A DNA stretch of 64,000 nt, from positions 2,976,001 through 3,040,000 of the forward strand of contig JAGPYM010000001.1 of NCBI GenBank assembly GCA_020736575.1, in the 5' to 3' direction. How positions within the stretch are numbered: the stretch's first letter is position 1; each line of letters opens with the position of its first letter. Positions 12,621-24,094 of the stretch are shown here, piece after piece. This DNA is from Thelonectria olida (Eukaryota; Ascomycota; Sordariomycetes; Hypocreales; Nectriaceae). Made by a program: the position numbers and the translations under genes. The notes beneath the pieces are model-generated. The model searched no databases, was not told the DNA's origin, and worked only from the letters and a program-made list of their open reading frames with translations.

Positions 12621-14999
12621 ATGGCTGGTTCAAAGCCGGCGCGCCCTTCAAGATCTCCCCGAGCAAACACCGCTCGAACAAAATATGTAGCCAAGGCGTG
12701 CCAGGATTGTAGACGCCGAAGAGTCAAGGTAGAATCTTCTTCCCAATTTCCTTGTCTTGGTGCTCTCCAATTCACCGATGCAAACAGTGCGATGGGAAGA
12801 AGCCGTCATGCTCGCCATGTCTGGATCGTGAGTTGGACTGCGTCTACACCACGGAACAGGACTATCGAGGCACTGCCCCAAGATCCTTCGTTCGCCTCCT
12901 GCAAGCCCGCATCAGAACGCTTGAGCGAATCCTGCAGCTCCATTCAATCGATGTGGAACAGGCAGTCGCGCATCTGGCCGCAGAGGACGTGGGTACTGAT
13001 CTCCACGACGTCGAGGGCGCTTTGAGCGTCGATGAGGCCCTCAATTTCGACCGTGACGGCCAGGCCCGATACTTCGGGTCTACTAGTGGACGTCTTGTAT
13101 TTAGTGATTCCCGATCAGCTGGTACGCAAATATGCGACCCATTATTAAGCATGTCGCTGACTGTCGACATGAATAGGGACCGAGGTGAGCAAAACGTCTG
13201 ATGTGCATGGTAATGACCGTCCTATTCCATCGCCCCATGCTCATAAAGTACCTTCAACTGTGTCTCCAACCGAACACGCAGTATCAAAAGAGCTTGAATC
13301 TCACCTACTCTCACTATATTTCGCTTGGGAGCAACCGTGGGTTCAGTGTGTTGATGAAAGCCTCTTCCGCGACAGTAAGAATCGGGGTGGGCGATACTTC
13401 AGCCCCCTTCTCCTCAACTGCATTCTCGCTGTTGCTTCTCGCTACTCGGACCGTGCCGACGTCAGATTGGACCCGAATGACCCCAACACGGCGGGCCAAA
13501 TGTTCCTTGATGCGGCCGAGGGTCTACTCCTTGTCGATCTGAAGTACCCAAGTATCACCACCATCCAAGCCCTTGCCATCTTGGGCACAGTATACGTAGT
13601 GAGTTTCTCACTATTTCGCGATATCTATGCTATGAACTCACCGGATGAAGGCGATAGGATGTGACGCTGCCGGCTGGCTTCATCAAGGAATGGCAGTTCA
13701 GATGGCATTGGATATGGGTCTGAACCTGGACTCCAAAGGCGTCGCCCATTCAAACCAAATATCTTCAGACGAGGCCAGGCTTCGCAGGCAGATATACTGG
13801 GCGCTCTACTGCATCGATAAACTATTTGCCAGCTACACGGGGAGGGTGTGCACCATGCTCGTAAGGTGCTGCCCATTACTACTCGTATTCCATGGTTTCT
13901 GACCCAACTACCTTCATCTTCTAGGACTTTCAGGCGGCTGTCAGTCTCCCAATATCACCCAAGGAACTCAGTAGCAAAGACGAGACCACTCATTCGTCTC
14001 TGTTAGTTACCTTTCAATGTGCCCTAATCACGCAATGCCAGATTCTCGAGAGAGTCTTGCTCAATCTGTACGTGTCAGTCTCCGTCAACACCCCTCACTA
14101 GGAAATCTAACTCGGCCCTCAGGTATGCCCCGAAAAGCCCACGACATGAACTTCCAAAAAAAACCTTTTTTGAGTCTTGCCTCCTTACGCTCAAAGGTTG
14201 GTACTATGACCTCTCGCCACAGCTCAAACCATCTCGGCAAGAGGGGGGAACCGAGCTCCCACAGGCGTATACCCTTCGTATGGTCTACCACACATCAATC
14301 ATTCTTTTGACGAAACCGTTCCTGCCTAAGCGTGCTGCGCTGGCATCAAGAAGTAAAGCCGGAGAGCGGGCAGAAGATGAAGAACAAGTCGGGTTTGGTG
14401 AGAGAGTACAGGCGATATGTCTCGAGGCTGCGAAAGAAATATGTGCGCTCGGTGAGGAATATCGCCGAGCTTTTGGCAGCTTCCGGCAAAGCCCAATAAC
14501 AGCGACACATTGTACCTTGTCTGCAGCTCTTGTGATACTGCAAGCCAAAAGTTGGAGAGAACCAAACGATGGCTTTGAGAATGCTATAGAGTCGTGTATT
14601 AGGACCTTGAAGGAGCTTTCAGACTCCTGGACTCCTCCACGCAGATTCCACCACAACCTTCTCAAGCTAATAGAAGCTTCAGAGGGAGGACCGCTCAAGG
14701 CCACGTCTGCGCTTCATCTTGCCAAGGGCTCAGATGGAGAGGGCCGAATAGGTCAACATGCCGTTGAGGCGGTGGGTGATGATATCCCAGGGCCACAGTC
14801 GGAAGAAAGGGGCTTGTCCGACCAGGCCAGTTTCCTGGATGAGCAATCCACAAACCTTGGGATTCAGTGGGATGGTACGACCGGTAGCCAGTCAATATTC
14901 GATATGCAATTTTGGTCTGGGTTTCGGTGGGATTCAGATTGGGATCCGTTGCTGACGGATGACGGAAGCCTTGATATAGTTGAACATATTGAGCAGTAG
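12621..14999 (+). CDS. Zn2Cys6 transcription factor with fungal-specific regulatory domain
   Basis: Six exons: 12621-12728, 12788-13121, 13177-13598, 13651-13860, 13925-14067, 14123-14999; 697 residues. The first intron splits the zinc cluster. After joining, the pattern is C-x2-C-x6-C-x6-C-x2-C-x6-C (Cys27, 30, 37, 44, 47, 54), exactly the Gal4-type fold, which confirms the junction. A leucine-rich segment (ARIRTLERILQL) follows as a likely dimerisation coil. The middle region has the fungal trans domain, with LLLNCILAVASRY, GWLHQGMAVQMALDMGLNLD and RRQIYWALYCIDKLFA. The C-terminus is acidic and Trp/Phe-rich (FWSGFRWDSDWDPLL), a plausible activation domain. In exon 4 the acceptor was chosen to keep the frame into AIGCDAAGW. 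It is a nuclear DNA-binding regulator. Its place between an MCT transporter and a RidA-like gene suggests local pathway control, but no target site was identified. Confidence 0.9.
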
Positions 15000-15353
15000 T
15001 GAAATGAATCATACTGCCTTTAGCATAGTTACTTCTGTAAAGAAAACTAGTGAGCGCCTGGGAGGGACTGATCGCCCTTGTCAACCTCTGCATTGCCGTT
15101 GCGGTTTCATTTATACCCACAACTTGTAACGGAATCCATATTCCGTTGGCGCCACCAAAGCCTCATATCATGGCCCATGATCGATGAATGATTATTAATG
15201 TGAAAAGACATTTCGGTCAGTAAAAGAAAGACATGTATTACGCAACGCTCTAGCTCTGGGTATAAAAGGTAGTTACTCCCACACTACTCTTACCTCACAT
15301 CCTAATTTTCCAACCTCCTCCCACCACTGCTTTTCGCCAATTACAGAGACAAC
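15000..15353. other. Intergenic, RidA promoter
   Basis: Non-coding, with a clear TATA box at 15261 and a CT-rich leader just before the RidA-like start codon. Nothing else was seen. Confidence 0.7.
15261..15267 (+). promoter_or_regulatory. TATA box of the RidA-like gene
   Basis: TATAAAA lies 93 bases before the ATG at 15354, a normal distance for a fungal core promoter. A strong TATA box often marks regulated rather than constitutive genes; that reading is inference. Confidence 0.6.
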
Positions 15354-15828
15354 ATGTCACATCTCAAATTTTACTCTTATGAAGGCCTTGGTACAAGCAA
15401 CCTGGAGACGTATGCTTACAACCAATCGGTGAGAGTAGACAACCGCATTGAGATTTCAGGCCAAGGCGAGTCCTGCTTGCGCTACAGAAAGAAACGAAAC
15501 TAACATTGGAATAGGAGGCTGGGATCCCAAAACTGGAGTGGTTCACTCGGATATCAATGCGCAAATCGACCAGGCTTTTGCCAATGTGCAGTTGGCACTG
15601 ACGGATGCCGGCGGTCAAGGCTGGGAGCAAGTTTACCGCGTCAATTCCTATCACATCCAGCTCGACGACGAGGCAAAACAAGCAATGGTTCGGAACTTCA
15701 AGAAGTGGTTGCCCAATCACAAACCCCTGTGGACTTGCGTAGGAGTGCCGCGGCTGGGAGAGGACAGCATGAGGGTCGAGATTGAGGTCGTGGCACATGA
15801 TCCTGATGGTGCAAAGAGTTCAACTTAG
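15354..15828 (+). CDS. RidA/YjgF/YER057c/UK114 family protein (imine deaminase-like)
   Basis: Two exons, 15354-15465 and 15515-15828; 141 residues, the usual size of the family. RidA proteins hydrolyse reactive enamine/imine intermediates made by PLP enzymes, and act as small trimers. The join gives IEISGQGGWDPKTG, the conserved fungal segment, but only if the intron uses a GC donor (AAG|GCGAGT), with a CTAAC branch and a TAG acceptor. Without this splice the frame stops at once. Later segments (VHSDINAQIDQAFANVQ, GWEQVYRVNSYH, PLWTCVGVPRLGEDSMRVEIEV) match the family; the Arg of MRVEIEV corresponds to the substrate-carboxylate-binding arginine region. The gene follows a transporter and a regulator on the same strand and has a TATA box. 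Its role in a specific pathway is unknown. Confidence 0.88.
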
Positions 15829-16628
15829 GCAGTGAATGAATACTTTCCTATGTCATACACTTGATTTGTTGATATGGCTTATATGCGGGCTCCAACCACT
15901 GGCAACTTGGTCATACTCGGTAGACGTGTGAGAGGTGGGTTACCTTTGTGACTGATTCAAGTAATATGGAGATGGAGAAGCCGAATTATGCCAGAAACGT
16001 GAAAAGAAGCCGAGTCACATTGTTTGACCCCAGATGCCAAGAATGATACTGTTGCATTCAATGCGAGCCTATTTGCACGTCAGAATGCTTTTAGGGCCGA
16101 CGGTCCGATCCAAATCTCCAGGCTGATCTCGTCTTTGACCACACGTAGCAAGATATAGCCAATGGTGCTCGTGGAAATATATTCGAGGAGCATCACGCCT
16201 CAGACTTCACTTATGACTAGCTCTCGAATCCAACCCCTTGCCGCACGACCGGTCCGTGTAGCTGAGGTTGATGAGACGCTTCGGACCTATTAGACATGAC
16301 CATGTTGCCCTTTGACCTTTCCAAGAAGAGATGCTCGGTGGAAACTTTCCGTAACACTTTAGACCTTGTTCCGAGTGGTAGGCCGTGATGCTTCTTCGAG
16401 GGAAAACTTCTTCAACAATTCCTAATATGCCTAACGGAGGGTCTCATTCCGCCGACGCTGGATCAGGTCACAGTCAACTTGGAACTGATCAGACGAATCT
16501 CAAATGGAAAGCAGGATAGAGCCGCTCACCACATGGAGTAAAAGATATAAGATGGTGTGATGTTCCACTTGTAGAGACCTAGTCATTTACTGGTTAAGAA
16601 TATTAAAGTCGCCCTGATAAGTTGCATC
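15829..16628. other. Intergenic, RidA 3' end and LPMO promoter
   Basis: No gene is supported. The last 120 bases before 16629 are A+T-rich (AGATATAAGATGG near 16545) and are likely the LPMO core promoter. Confidence 0.55.
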
Positions 16629-17406
16629 ATGAAGCTTGCGCTCCTCCTTGGTGTAGTTGGCTTGGCCAGCTCCCATACCATCTTCGTCTCCCTTGAAGTC
16701 GACGGTGTCAACAATGGCGTCTCTTATGGTGTCCGAACCCCGACCTACGACGGCCCCATCACCGACGTCAACTCCGACTCTATTGCCTGCAACGGAGATC
16801 CGAACCCGACCCTATCAACCGACAAGGTCATCGACGTAACCGCCGGCTCTACCATCTATGCCATCTGGCGACACACCCTGTATTCCGGCCCGACCGATGT
16901 CATGGACTCGACTCACCTGGGCCCTACCATGGCGTATCTCAAGAAAGTCGACGATGCCGTCACAGCCGTCGGAGCTGGCGATGGTTGGTTCAAGATCCAA
17001 GAGGACGGCTTGAATGACGGCACCTGGGGGACGACCAAGGTCATCGAGGCTGAGGGGAGATACCCCATAACCATTCCCGATTGCATCGAGCCAGGGCATT
17101 ATCTACTCCGGGCCGAGATGGTGGCACTCCACGGCGCGAGCTCGTATCCCGGAGCGCAGTTCTACATGGAGTGTGCCCAGATCAATGTTCTTGGGTCGGA
17201 TGGTTCAAAGACGCCCAGCGCCGTCAGCCTTCCTGGCGCCTACCATGTGAGTGACCAACTTACCTTGCCGAATAACCGAACAAAAGACAACGGACCGGTA
17301 GCTGACATAGTGATTCTAGGGAACTGATCCGGGAGTTACCATCAACATCTATTGGCCTCCTGTGACGAGCTATGAAATCCCCGGGCCTGATGTGTTCGAA
17401 TGCTAA
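16629..17406 (+). CDS. AA9 (former GH61) lytic polysaccharide monooxygenase, secreted
   Basis: Two exons, 16629-17246 and 17320-17406; 234 residues, a catalytic domain without a CBM1 module. A signal peptide of 15 residues ends just before His16, so the mature protein starts with the His that forms half of the copper histidine brace. The second brace His is His96 (DSTHLGP). His168 and Gln177 fit the secondary sphere, and Tyr179 (QFYMEC) is the axial tyrosine. The second exon supplies the typical AA9 end, [18 protein letters not shown]. These enzymes oxidatively cleave cellulose or other beta-linked glycans outside the cell, using copper and H2O2/O2 with an electron donor. Regioselectivity cannot be judged. 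A secreted intradiol dioxygenase lies next downstream. Confidence 0.95.
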
Positions 17407-18071
17407 GCAGGTCGGGTAGGATGAGGGAGGAGATGAATCTTGGTTCTTGGTATGAGAAGAGTCTGAGAGAAGTTGAGAGCTCTAGTTGGTCAGTTGAGGT
17501 GTCGTCGGTAGCTTAAGGAAGGTTGTGAGCGAGTCTTCTCATGTCTTCACATAGGTACCTAAGCAACCCTGATTCATTGTCAAGAGCACAGTAATTCGTA
17601 TCAGTCCCTTTCATTCTCCATCTCCCTCTCCCTCTAGGTAGCTACCCGAATGCACTGCCCCAAAAATAGATCGTCTGGGGAAGAGTCCACGTCCACGTGG
17701 ACAGACAAGGCCCCAGCAGAGCATGAAGCTCAACACCAATAGTCGTCGACCTTTTTCTGCACTTTTCGTCACCATTTGTTATTGAATACGACAGCAAAAC
17801 GATCCAATTGGTGGGCGAAAGCCGCTTTTGAATAGTTGCCGCTGCATCGTGTCCCAGCTGAGGACTGTCTTACCCCGCTCCTCTTGGCCGTGATTGACTG
17901 CGCTTCTATTGATTTGGCTGCCCATTGTTCCAATCATGGTCAATGAGAACAATACGGTAGCTTAGGCCTTATTATTAGGGGACCTTTCAGCTATCAGCCC
18001 GGGACGAGCTTGATCACTCGCCCTTCTCCGTGATGCCGCTGATCTGACTGCTCAGCTCAACATCGCCCAGC
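17407..18071. other. Intergenic between LPMO and intradiol dioxygenase
   Basis: No gene is seen. It contains a CATAGGTACCTAAGC element near 17551, similar to short AGGTACCT/CCTAGGTA motifs found elsewhere in the window. Confidence 0.55.
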
Positions 18072-19229
18072 ATGCCCGACTTCTTTCGTTACTTGCTGAC
18101 CTTTGTCCTCCTATGCGCTTTCGCCAGCGCCCATGGGGGCAAGTCTCTGGGAGAGGAGCTCCATGCGCGTCAGGCCTATGCGCGCGAGAACCAGATGGAT
18201 CTTCGTCACTGCGCCGACAAGTTTGAGCGGGATGGCCTCTACGCGCGCGCATTTGAGCGCCGAGCTAGCAGATGGAATGAGCTGCAAAAGAGAAGTCAAG
18301 CCCGCGGTATGTTAGCCAGATCATCATCTAACATTAGCAAAAGGCTAATGCACACCAAGATGGCAGTTCCAACAACCACCACGCAAGCCACAAGTTCTTC
18401 GATTTCTCTGCTCATGATTTCGACATCTTGTCAACCAAGAGGCATGGATGTGTCCTTCATCCTGAACTGACCGAGGGGCCATACTGTAAGTAATCCTGGC
18501 CTTGGGAGTCTGGCATCCAACTCACATGCGTTCAAGACGTCGAAGGCGAGAAGATCCGTGATGATTTGACCGATGGCCAAAAGGGCGCACTGTTCCTTAT
18601 CGACCTTCAAGTTGTTGACTCCCACACGTGCGAGCCTGTCGAGGATGTCTATGTCGAAATATGGTGTACGTCGTTATTCCTAGCATCCTCCTCCTCAACT
18701 AATGATCCTAGATACGAACGCCACGGGTGTGTATTCCGGAGTGGTTGCCGACGATAATGGCACCGGGGAAGATGACGCAGACAACGCCTACACCACCTTC
18801 AACCGCGGAGTCCAAAAGACGAGCAAGGACGGCGTAGTCTTTTTTGAAAGCATTTTCCCCGGTCACTACGAAGGCCGCGCTCCTCATGTCCACGTCATGA
18901 CGCATATCAAGCCCGAGATTCGAGACGATGGCACAATCATTAGCAACACTGCGACGCACATTGGACAGCTGTTTTTCGACCAGATGCTGATTTTGGAGAT
19001 GGAAAAGCTGCCGGTATACCGAACCAACAAGAACAGCTTGACGTTGAACGCTGAGGACTATTACTTTATGGAGGCAATGAGAACCTCGACCCCCATAATG
19101 CCATGGATGAGGCTGGAGTGGCCAGGGCATGAACACGCTGTTCTGAGCTGGATGCCAATCGGCGTCAACCTGTCCAATGTCAGGGAGGCATACGTAGCTG
19201 GGACATTGGAGCCGAAGCCCACGCGTTGA
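18072..19229 (+). CDS. Secreted intradiol ring-cleavage dioxygenase-like protein
   Basis: Four exons: 18072-18306, 18360-18485, 18537-18665, 18712-19229; 335 residues. An N-terminal signal peptide (PDFFRYLLTFVLLCAFASAHG) shows secretion. The non-haem Fe(III) ligands of the family are visible: one Tyr in HPELTEGPYY (120/121), Tyr216 in FPGHYEGR, and His222 and His224 in PHVHV. Other hallmarks are DLQVVDSHTCEPVEDVYVEIW and NATGVYSG. The splice sites were fixed by these motifs; the third donor is GT at 18666, giving IWYTNATGVYSG. Intracellular relatives cleave catechols between the two hydroxyls. The extracellular fungal branch is thought to act on lignin- or polyphenol-derived catechols. Its position 0.7 kb behind an LPMO fits a role in plant-material breakdown, by inference. 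Confidence 0.92.
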
Positions 19230-19555
19230 TCGTGCTGTGCTGCCTGGTCAGCAGGTTACATGGATCTGGTAGCTTCTGGTTACAGGGGGAGGGATAAGGA
19301 TGGAATTGTTACCTTCCCAAGACACAATTGGCCAAAATGAGTAGATATCATAAAACGATAGCGTTATCCCTCCGATGCTTCAGGTTCATCCGAATCATGT
19401 CGCCAGGACCATTGGCGAGGGTTCCACGTGATTTGGCGTCGCTCCTTGACACGTACTTACTCGGCCCCGCAGCAGTACGCGACACTAACCTCACGTCATC
19501 CACCCTTTCACAATGCGACAGTGAGCGGCCTCTGCGCCGGGTTTGAACAGAAAAG
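19230..19555. other. Intergenic, Nbs1 promoter
   Basis: Short non-coding gap containing the 3' end of the dioxygenase gene and the promoter of the Nbs1 gene. No other feature was seen. Confidence 0.6.
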
Positions 19556-22082
19556 ATGTGGCTTCTGGAGAACCCCGAGGCCTTTCAGAGTAAGCAAGAG
19601 AGGAGTATTTCCAACGCTGCATTTACACTGACCTTTTGCAGACCGCAGGCTATGGCTGCGACCAGGGAAAACGTACCTCTTCGGCCGGACCGTAGCAGAG
19701 CGTGAGTGTCCCTATTTCGCAACCTCGCAGCTTGAGAACTAACATATCCGCACCAGCCGGTCAACTCGCAATATCCCACAACACCATCTCCCGAAAGCAC
19801 CTGACCATTACTGTCGACAATGTTGAGGAAAACCAGGCCTACCACCCTTCCAGCCGTTCCACGCTCACGATCGAGGACTTGGCAACTAAGATAGGAACTG
19901 TCGTCAATGGAAAAAAGATCAAGGGCAAGAAATACGTGCTCGAGGGGGATTCAGCAGAGATGACGATGGGAAAATGCCCCCACAAGTTTCGGTAGGGATG
20001 GTCTGCCTCTAAGTGAACTTGGCTAATTCCTCTAGCATTACATGGAATCCAGTCGTCTTTTCATTTTCATTCACGAAGAAAGAGCTCCAGACCCAGCCCC
20101 TAGTGCAGCTTCAGGAAAAGTTTGAACAACTTGACATCAAGCTCACGACGGACTACGTCAAGACCACTACGCATGTAGTTTCAAAAAAACGAAACACTGC
20201 AAAGGGACTCCAGGCTCTGATCAATGGAAGATACATTGTCAATGAGTCCTTCCTCGATGCTATCGTAGACGCGACCAGAATACCCGAGAGTGCCGCCGAG
20301 TCAAGCACTCTGGAGAACGATTTTGATGCTCATTGGCCAGATGCAATGCACCACCTCCCACCCCCAGGCGGAGAACCTGTGCAACGTCCAGAGTCTGTCT
20401 ACACTCCTGATCCCGAGAGAAGAGAGTTGTTTGAGGGATACACTTTCATCTTCTATGAAAGGTCTCAGTACGACAACCTGCTCGCGCCCATTACTAGTGG
20501 AGGTGGCAAGGCCTTGCTGGGTGATGTCGTTCCTAACGAGACCGGCGTTGATGAATTTGTGCAATACGTGAAAAGCGTTGCGGGCGAAAAGGGCCTGGGT
20601 GCCTTTGATGACGGAAGTGAGGGCAAAGGTGTCGTGCTGGTCAGATACTTGCCATCTAAGGGGCAGTTGCTGAACTGGTACACGGAATTCCTGACAGCTG
20701 TTTCCCTTCGACTGGATCACCGCCCTATTGAGCAGAGCGAGTTCTTGGAAGCAATTCTCGGCAAAGACGCAAGCATCCTACGACGACCCCTTCAGGTTGA
20801 GTCTACACAGAACACACAAGAGCTCCAGCAGCCCCAAGAACCAGTCACGGATGTTCGGCCAGATCCGGCACCCGAAAGAGTCAACAGCAATGTTGAACCA
20901 GAGGCACCGGCCGCCGAACCGGTCGAAGAGTCTCAGCCTGCCCCTAGAAGAGCTAGACCCCGGAAGACGGTGAAGAGACGCTTCGCCGGCTTCGATGATG
21001 ATGCTGATATCGATATGAACGATATCCCTCCTGCTCCTGCCCCCGCCCCTGCTCCAGCAAGTCATCCTCCAGTCGAGGAGGAGGGAGGATTGTTTGTATC
21101 CCAGGATCCAGATCCCCCACCTCCCCAAGAAGAATCGAGTCGCAGCCTTCGGCGCACACACAGAAAGAGACATGCATCACCATTGCCAGAAGATGACTTG
21201 ATGGAAGGCATGGGAACGGCTGCCGCAAAGTTCAAGCGGCAACGGCTCGAAATGGGAGAGGATCTTGATGAACCACCAGCGCCTGAAGAACCTGTCGAAA
21301 CTGCCAAGCCAGAACCCAAAAAGAAAATTAAGAAGGAATTTGACATTCTAGCAATGGCAGCCCAAAATCGAGAGCAAGAGGAAGCCCGAGCCCAGGCAGA
21401 GAAGGAGGACCTAGCCAATCTTCCTGATGATGTCGACCTGTCAGAAATTCGCAGACTGAACATCGTGGAAGAAATGGAGGTCCGCGTCCCAGTATCCCAG
21501 ACCAGGTCACGAGATGACGGTGTTGCCAACGGCCGATGGAACCCAAAATGGAACGGAATGAAAAACTTCAAAAAGTTTAGGACTCGTGGAGAGGTTACTG
21601 GAAGACCCTTGGCAAAGGTCATCGTGGCCTTGACGGAGGTGAAGACCAAGGAATTCGGAGTGGGCGATGATTACTGGCTGGAAGACGAGGACAGCCAGCA
21701 TCGAAAGAAACAAACGAGCCAGCTCTCCGAGGCCGAATCTCCGGCCTCAGCGCCACAGCCAGCAGCCCCCTCAACGAAGCGCCCAACACGGAGGGGGGTT
21801 GTTGACGTCGTTCTGTCTGATAGTAGCGATGAGGAGGCGCTTGCCAACCAAGAACCAGAGCCGGCGACGCGGACACGGACCCGTCTCGCAGCATCACAAT
21901 CACAGCGCAACTCGAGGAGCCAGTCGTCGCGGGTAACCAGCCAGGGAAGTAAGCGCACAGCACCGGAGCCAGCTAAGGAACAGCCTCCCAAAAGACAGCG
22001 GCAAGCGCGCAAGCCCATTACGATTGCAGATAGTGACGACAGCGACGATGAGCTTAAGTTTAGGTTTGGAAAGAGGCGGTAA
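19556..22082 (+). CDS. NBS1: Nbs1/nibrin, subunit of the Mre11-Rad50-Nbs1 DNA-repair complex
   Basis: Four exons: 19556-19589, 19642-19701, 19757-19991, 20036-22082; 791 residues. The first three small exons rebuild an FHA domain: MWLLENPE, FGR at 25-27, ISRKH at 42-46 and NGKKI from 82. A tandem BRCT-like region follows (WNPVVFSFSFTKKELQ, then HVVSKKRNTAKGLQALINGRYIV). The middle is acidic, Pro-rich and probably disordered. Near residue 619, KNFKKFR matches the Mre11-binding motif. The extreme C-terminus, acidic DSDDSDDE followed by KFRFGKRR, matches the FxF/Y motif that binds Tel1/ATM. The protein recruits Mre11-Rad50 to double-strand breaks in the nucleus and activates checkpoint signalling. 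All expected interaction sites are present. It is convergent with the cytochrome b5 gene, with 162 bp between the stops. Confidence 0.93.
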
Positions 22083-22244
22083 TAGAATCAATTTGTATGA
22101 TTCGGGGTATCTTTCTAGCTACTGTATTCGTACATCTATTTCAATGATCAGGTGCTTCTCTCTTGCCAAACCTCTATGCTTATATGCTGTCCGTCCACGT
22201 AAAGCGCCTATCCAAAGTCTATGTTTACTAGTAGAATTATGTGT

Positions 22245-23423
22245 CTAATCCATTTGATCCATCTCGCTCACTTCTGACTCCTCAACTAACAGACCAACCA
22301 GACACGCAGACAACATAGTCTCGTAGTTGACCCAAGGGTGAATCTCTCCAAACAGCTTCGTCGCATCTCGAGCAGCGCCACGCATTAGCTCTGGAACACC
22401 GCCGGGGTGGAAGTCAGCATAGGGAGTGACGTTGTAAACCTTGCCATTGAGCGCCATCCATGCGTCCTTGCCCTTGCGACCGGTCATGCGCTTCAGCATG
22501 GAAGGCGTGACACGCAGGTATGGAGTGGAAGAATCAACGCCACGCAGGTCAGCATTTGGGCCGGAGATACGAGCCCAGTCTAGAGGAGAATGACCCGGAG
22601 TGAGGAGGACCTTTCGGTTGGGCTTGGAAGGCTTGGAGGAGTGAGTGGGAGGCGGAGCAAGGCCGGAAGAAGATGAAGCAGGTCCGCGGTTTGGGGTTGG
22701 TCCACGAGCGCGCTGGGCGGAATTTATAGCAGGGAATTGAGCGAGAGTCGGAGGGCGATTGGCAGGAGTCGGCGTGTATGCTGGTGGTGGCATGCGTCCC
22801 GGGACGGGAGGAGGCAGCATTGAGCCCGTGGGAGTCGGAGCGCCGGCGGATAGTGTGGGGCCCCGAACGGCCGGGGGTGGAACGGGAGCGGGAGCAATCC
22901 GGGGAGGAGTTGGATTCAACGGTGCACTATCGAGTGAGAAACTAGGCACGGGGATAGAAGGCACATCTGCTGGGCCTGCTTTCGGGGTGGTCTGCTCATC
23001 GGGCTCGGCGATGGTCGGAGGTTGGAGAATAGGAGGTGGCGGCGGCGGTGGCATCGCGACAGCGTCGCGCTGCTGCTGCTTCCACTGCTTGGAGGCATCC
23101 TCAGTGTCACTAACAGATACCTGGGGAGGCGGCCGGGATTTGACTTGACGTTGGTCATGGTCGGACGGAGACGGAGAGGTGGTACGTTTGATTGCTCCAG
23201 AGCCCGGTTCAGCCCGTCTTTCCGGTTCCACCTCGTGATGCGACGCTTCCTCAGCTTTTGCTTTTGCGCCAGAGTCAGCGTCAGCAGCCGCATTAGGACC
23301 TGCGATTGCGCCGGTACCCCTCCAGCGCAGAAGCACCTGGAGGGGAGTCAGAATCCATGGGGGAGGGCGAATGACGACCCAGACGACAGAGGCGACGATT
23401 AGCGATATGCCTATGAGGCCCAT
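22245..23423 (-). CDS. Membrane-anchored cytochrome b5-domain protein (IRC21-like)
   Basis: Intronless, 392 residues from the first ATG at 23423; the open frame runs further upstream only from a TTG. An N-terminal membrane anchor (GLIGISLIVASVVWVVI) is followed by about 270 residues of Pro/Ala-rich, probably disordered linker, then a C-terminal cytochrome b5 fold (about 304-380). The two axial haem ligands are His339 in HPGG and His362 in GEIHPW, 23 apart, close to the usual spacing. GHSPLDWARISG just before the haem domain is typical of the IRC21/CYB5R4-type subfamily. Such proteins pass electrons at the ER or another membrane; no reductase domain is fused here. The function in filamentous fungi is not established. 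The linker is much longer than in yeast IRC21, as far as I recall that protein. Confidence 0.85.
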   Translation of the reverse strand: MGLIGISLIVASVVWVVIRPPPWILTPLQVLLRWRGTGAIAGPNAAADADSGAKAKAEEASHHEVEPERRAEPGSGAIKRTTSPSPSDHDQRQVKSRPPPQVSVSDTEDASKQWKQQQRDAVAMPPPPPPPILQPPTIAEPDEQTTPKAGPADVPSIPVPSFSLDSAPLNPTPPRIAPAPVPPPAVRGPTLSAGAPTPTGSMLPPPVPGRMPPPAYTPTPANRPPTLAQFPAINSAQRARGPTPNRGPASSSSGLAPPPTHSSKPSKPNRKVLLTPGHSPLDWARISGPNADLRGVDSSTPYLRVTPSMLKRMTGRKGKDAWMALNGKVYNVTPYADFHPGGVPELMRGAARDATKLFGEIHPWVNYETMLSACLVGLLVEESEVSEMDQMD

Positions 23424-24068
23424 GGCTGCGTCTCGACGAGGCCGAAGGAGCCACAAGCGCAGGGCAAACCCAGCAGATCTGAGCAGCGACGCGAGGAATT
23501 AGAGGGCTCAGGGCTCCGAGCGAGGGACCGAGGGACGGGGTCGGCGAGGCTGATAGTGGGTTGTGGACTGGTGGTTGCAGGATCATCGACTCATCGAGCC
23601 ACTTGGTGAGCACTGTAGCAGCCTTTGGGCACGGAAGGTTTGACTCTTGAAGGATGGGAATAAGGACGGAGCAAATTGCTAGCGCGTCATCTGGCCGGGC
23701 CTTCAGGCAGAGCCGATATGTCAGCGGGTTTGGTGAAACTCATCGGGGCGGATGATGAAAGCGCAAGGCCGAGAATGCAGCTGAGAGCCTGAAACTTGGC
23801 CTCTTGGTCGCCAATGGTTCACCGCCTAGGGCGCCTGCTAGGCTTTTCCAGGGCGACTTCCCCATAAACTTGAAAAAGGCCAAGTGCCGTCTTGGATAAT
23901 TTTTGTATTTTCGTTTGGTGGGGGATGTTATTTTTGGAACTTTGCCGTTTTAGGCGATGATCAAGTATTCGCACCTAGTCTTCCAAAAAAAAGTACGAAG
24001 AATGGCTTTCGCATGTGCCTGCTGAAACAAGTGGTCGCATTCTATCCGCCATGATGCGCATCTGCGTC

Positions 24069-24094
24069 TTGTTTGTTTTGTTTGTTTTGTTTTG
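24069..24094. repeat. TTTGT/TTTTGT simple repeat
   Basis: Alternating TTTG and TTTTG units over about 26 bases, in non-coding sequence. Confidence 0.85.
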
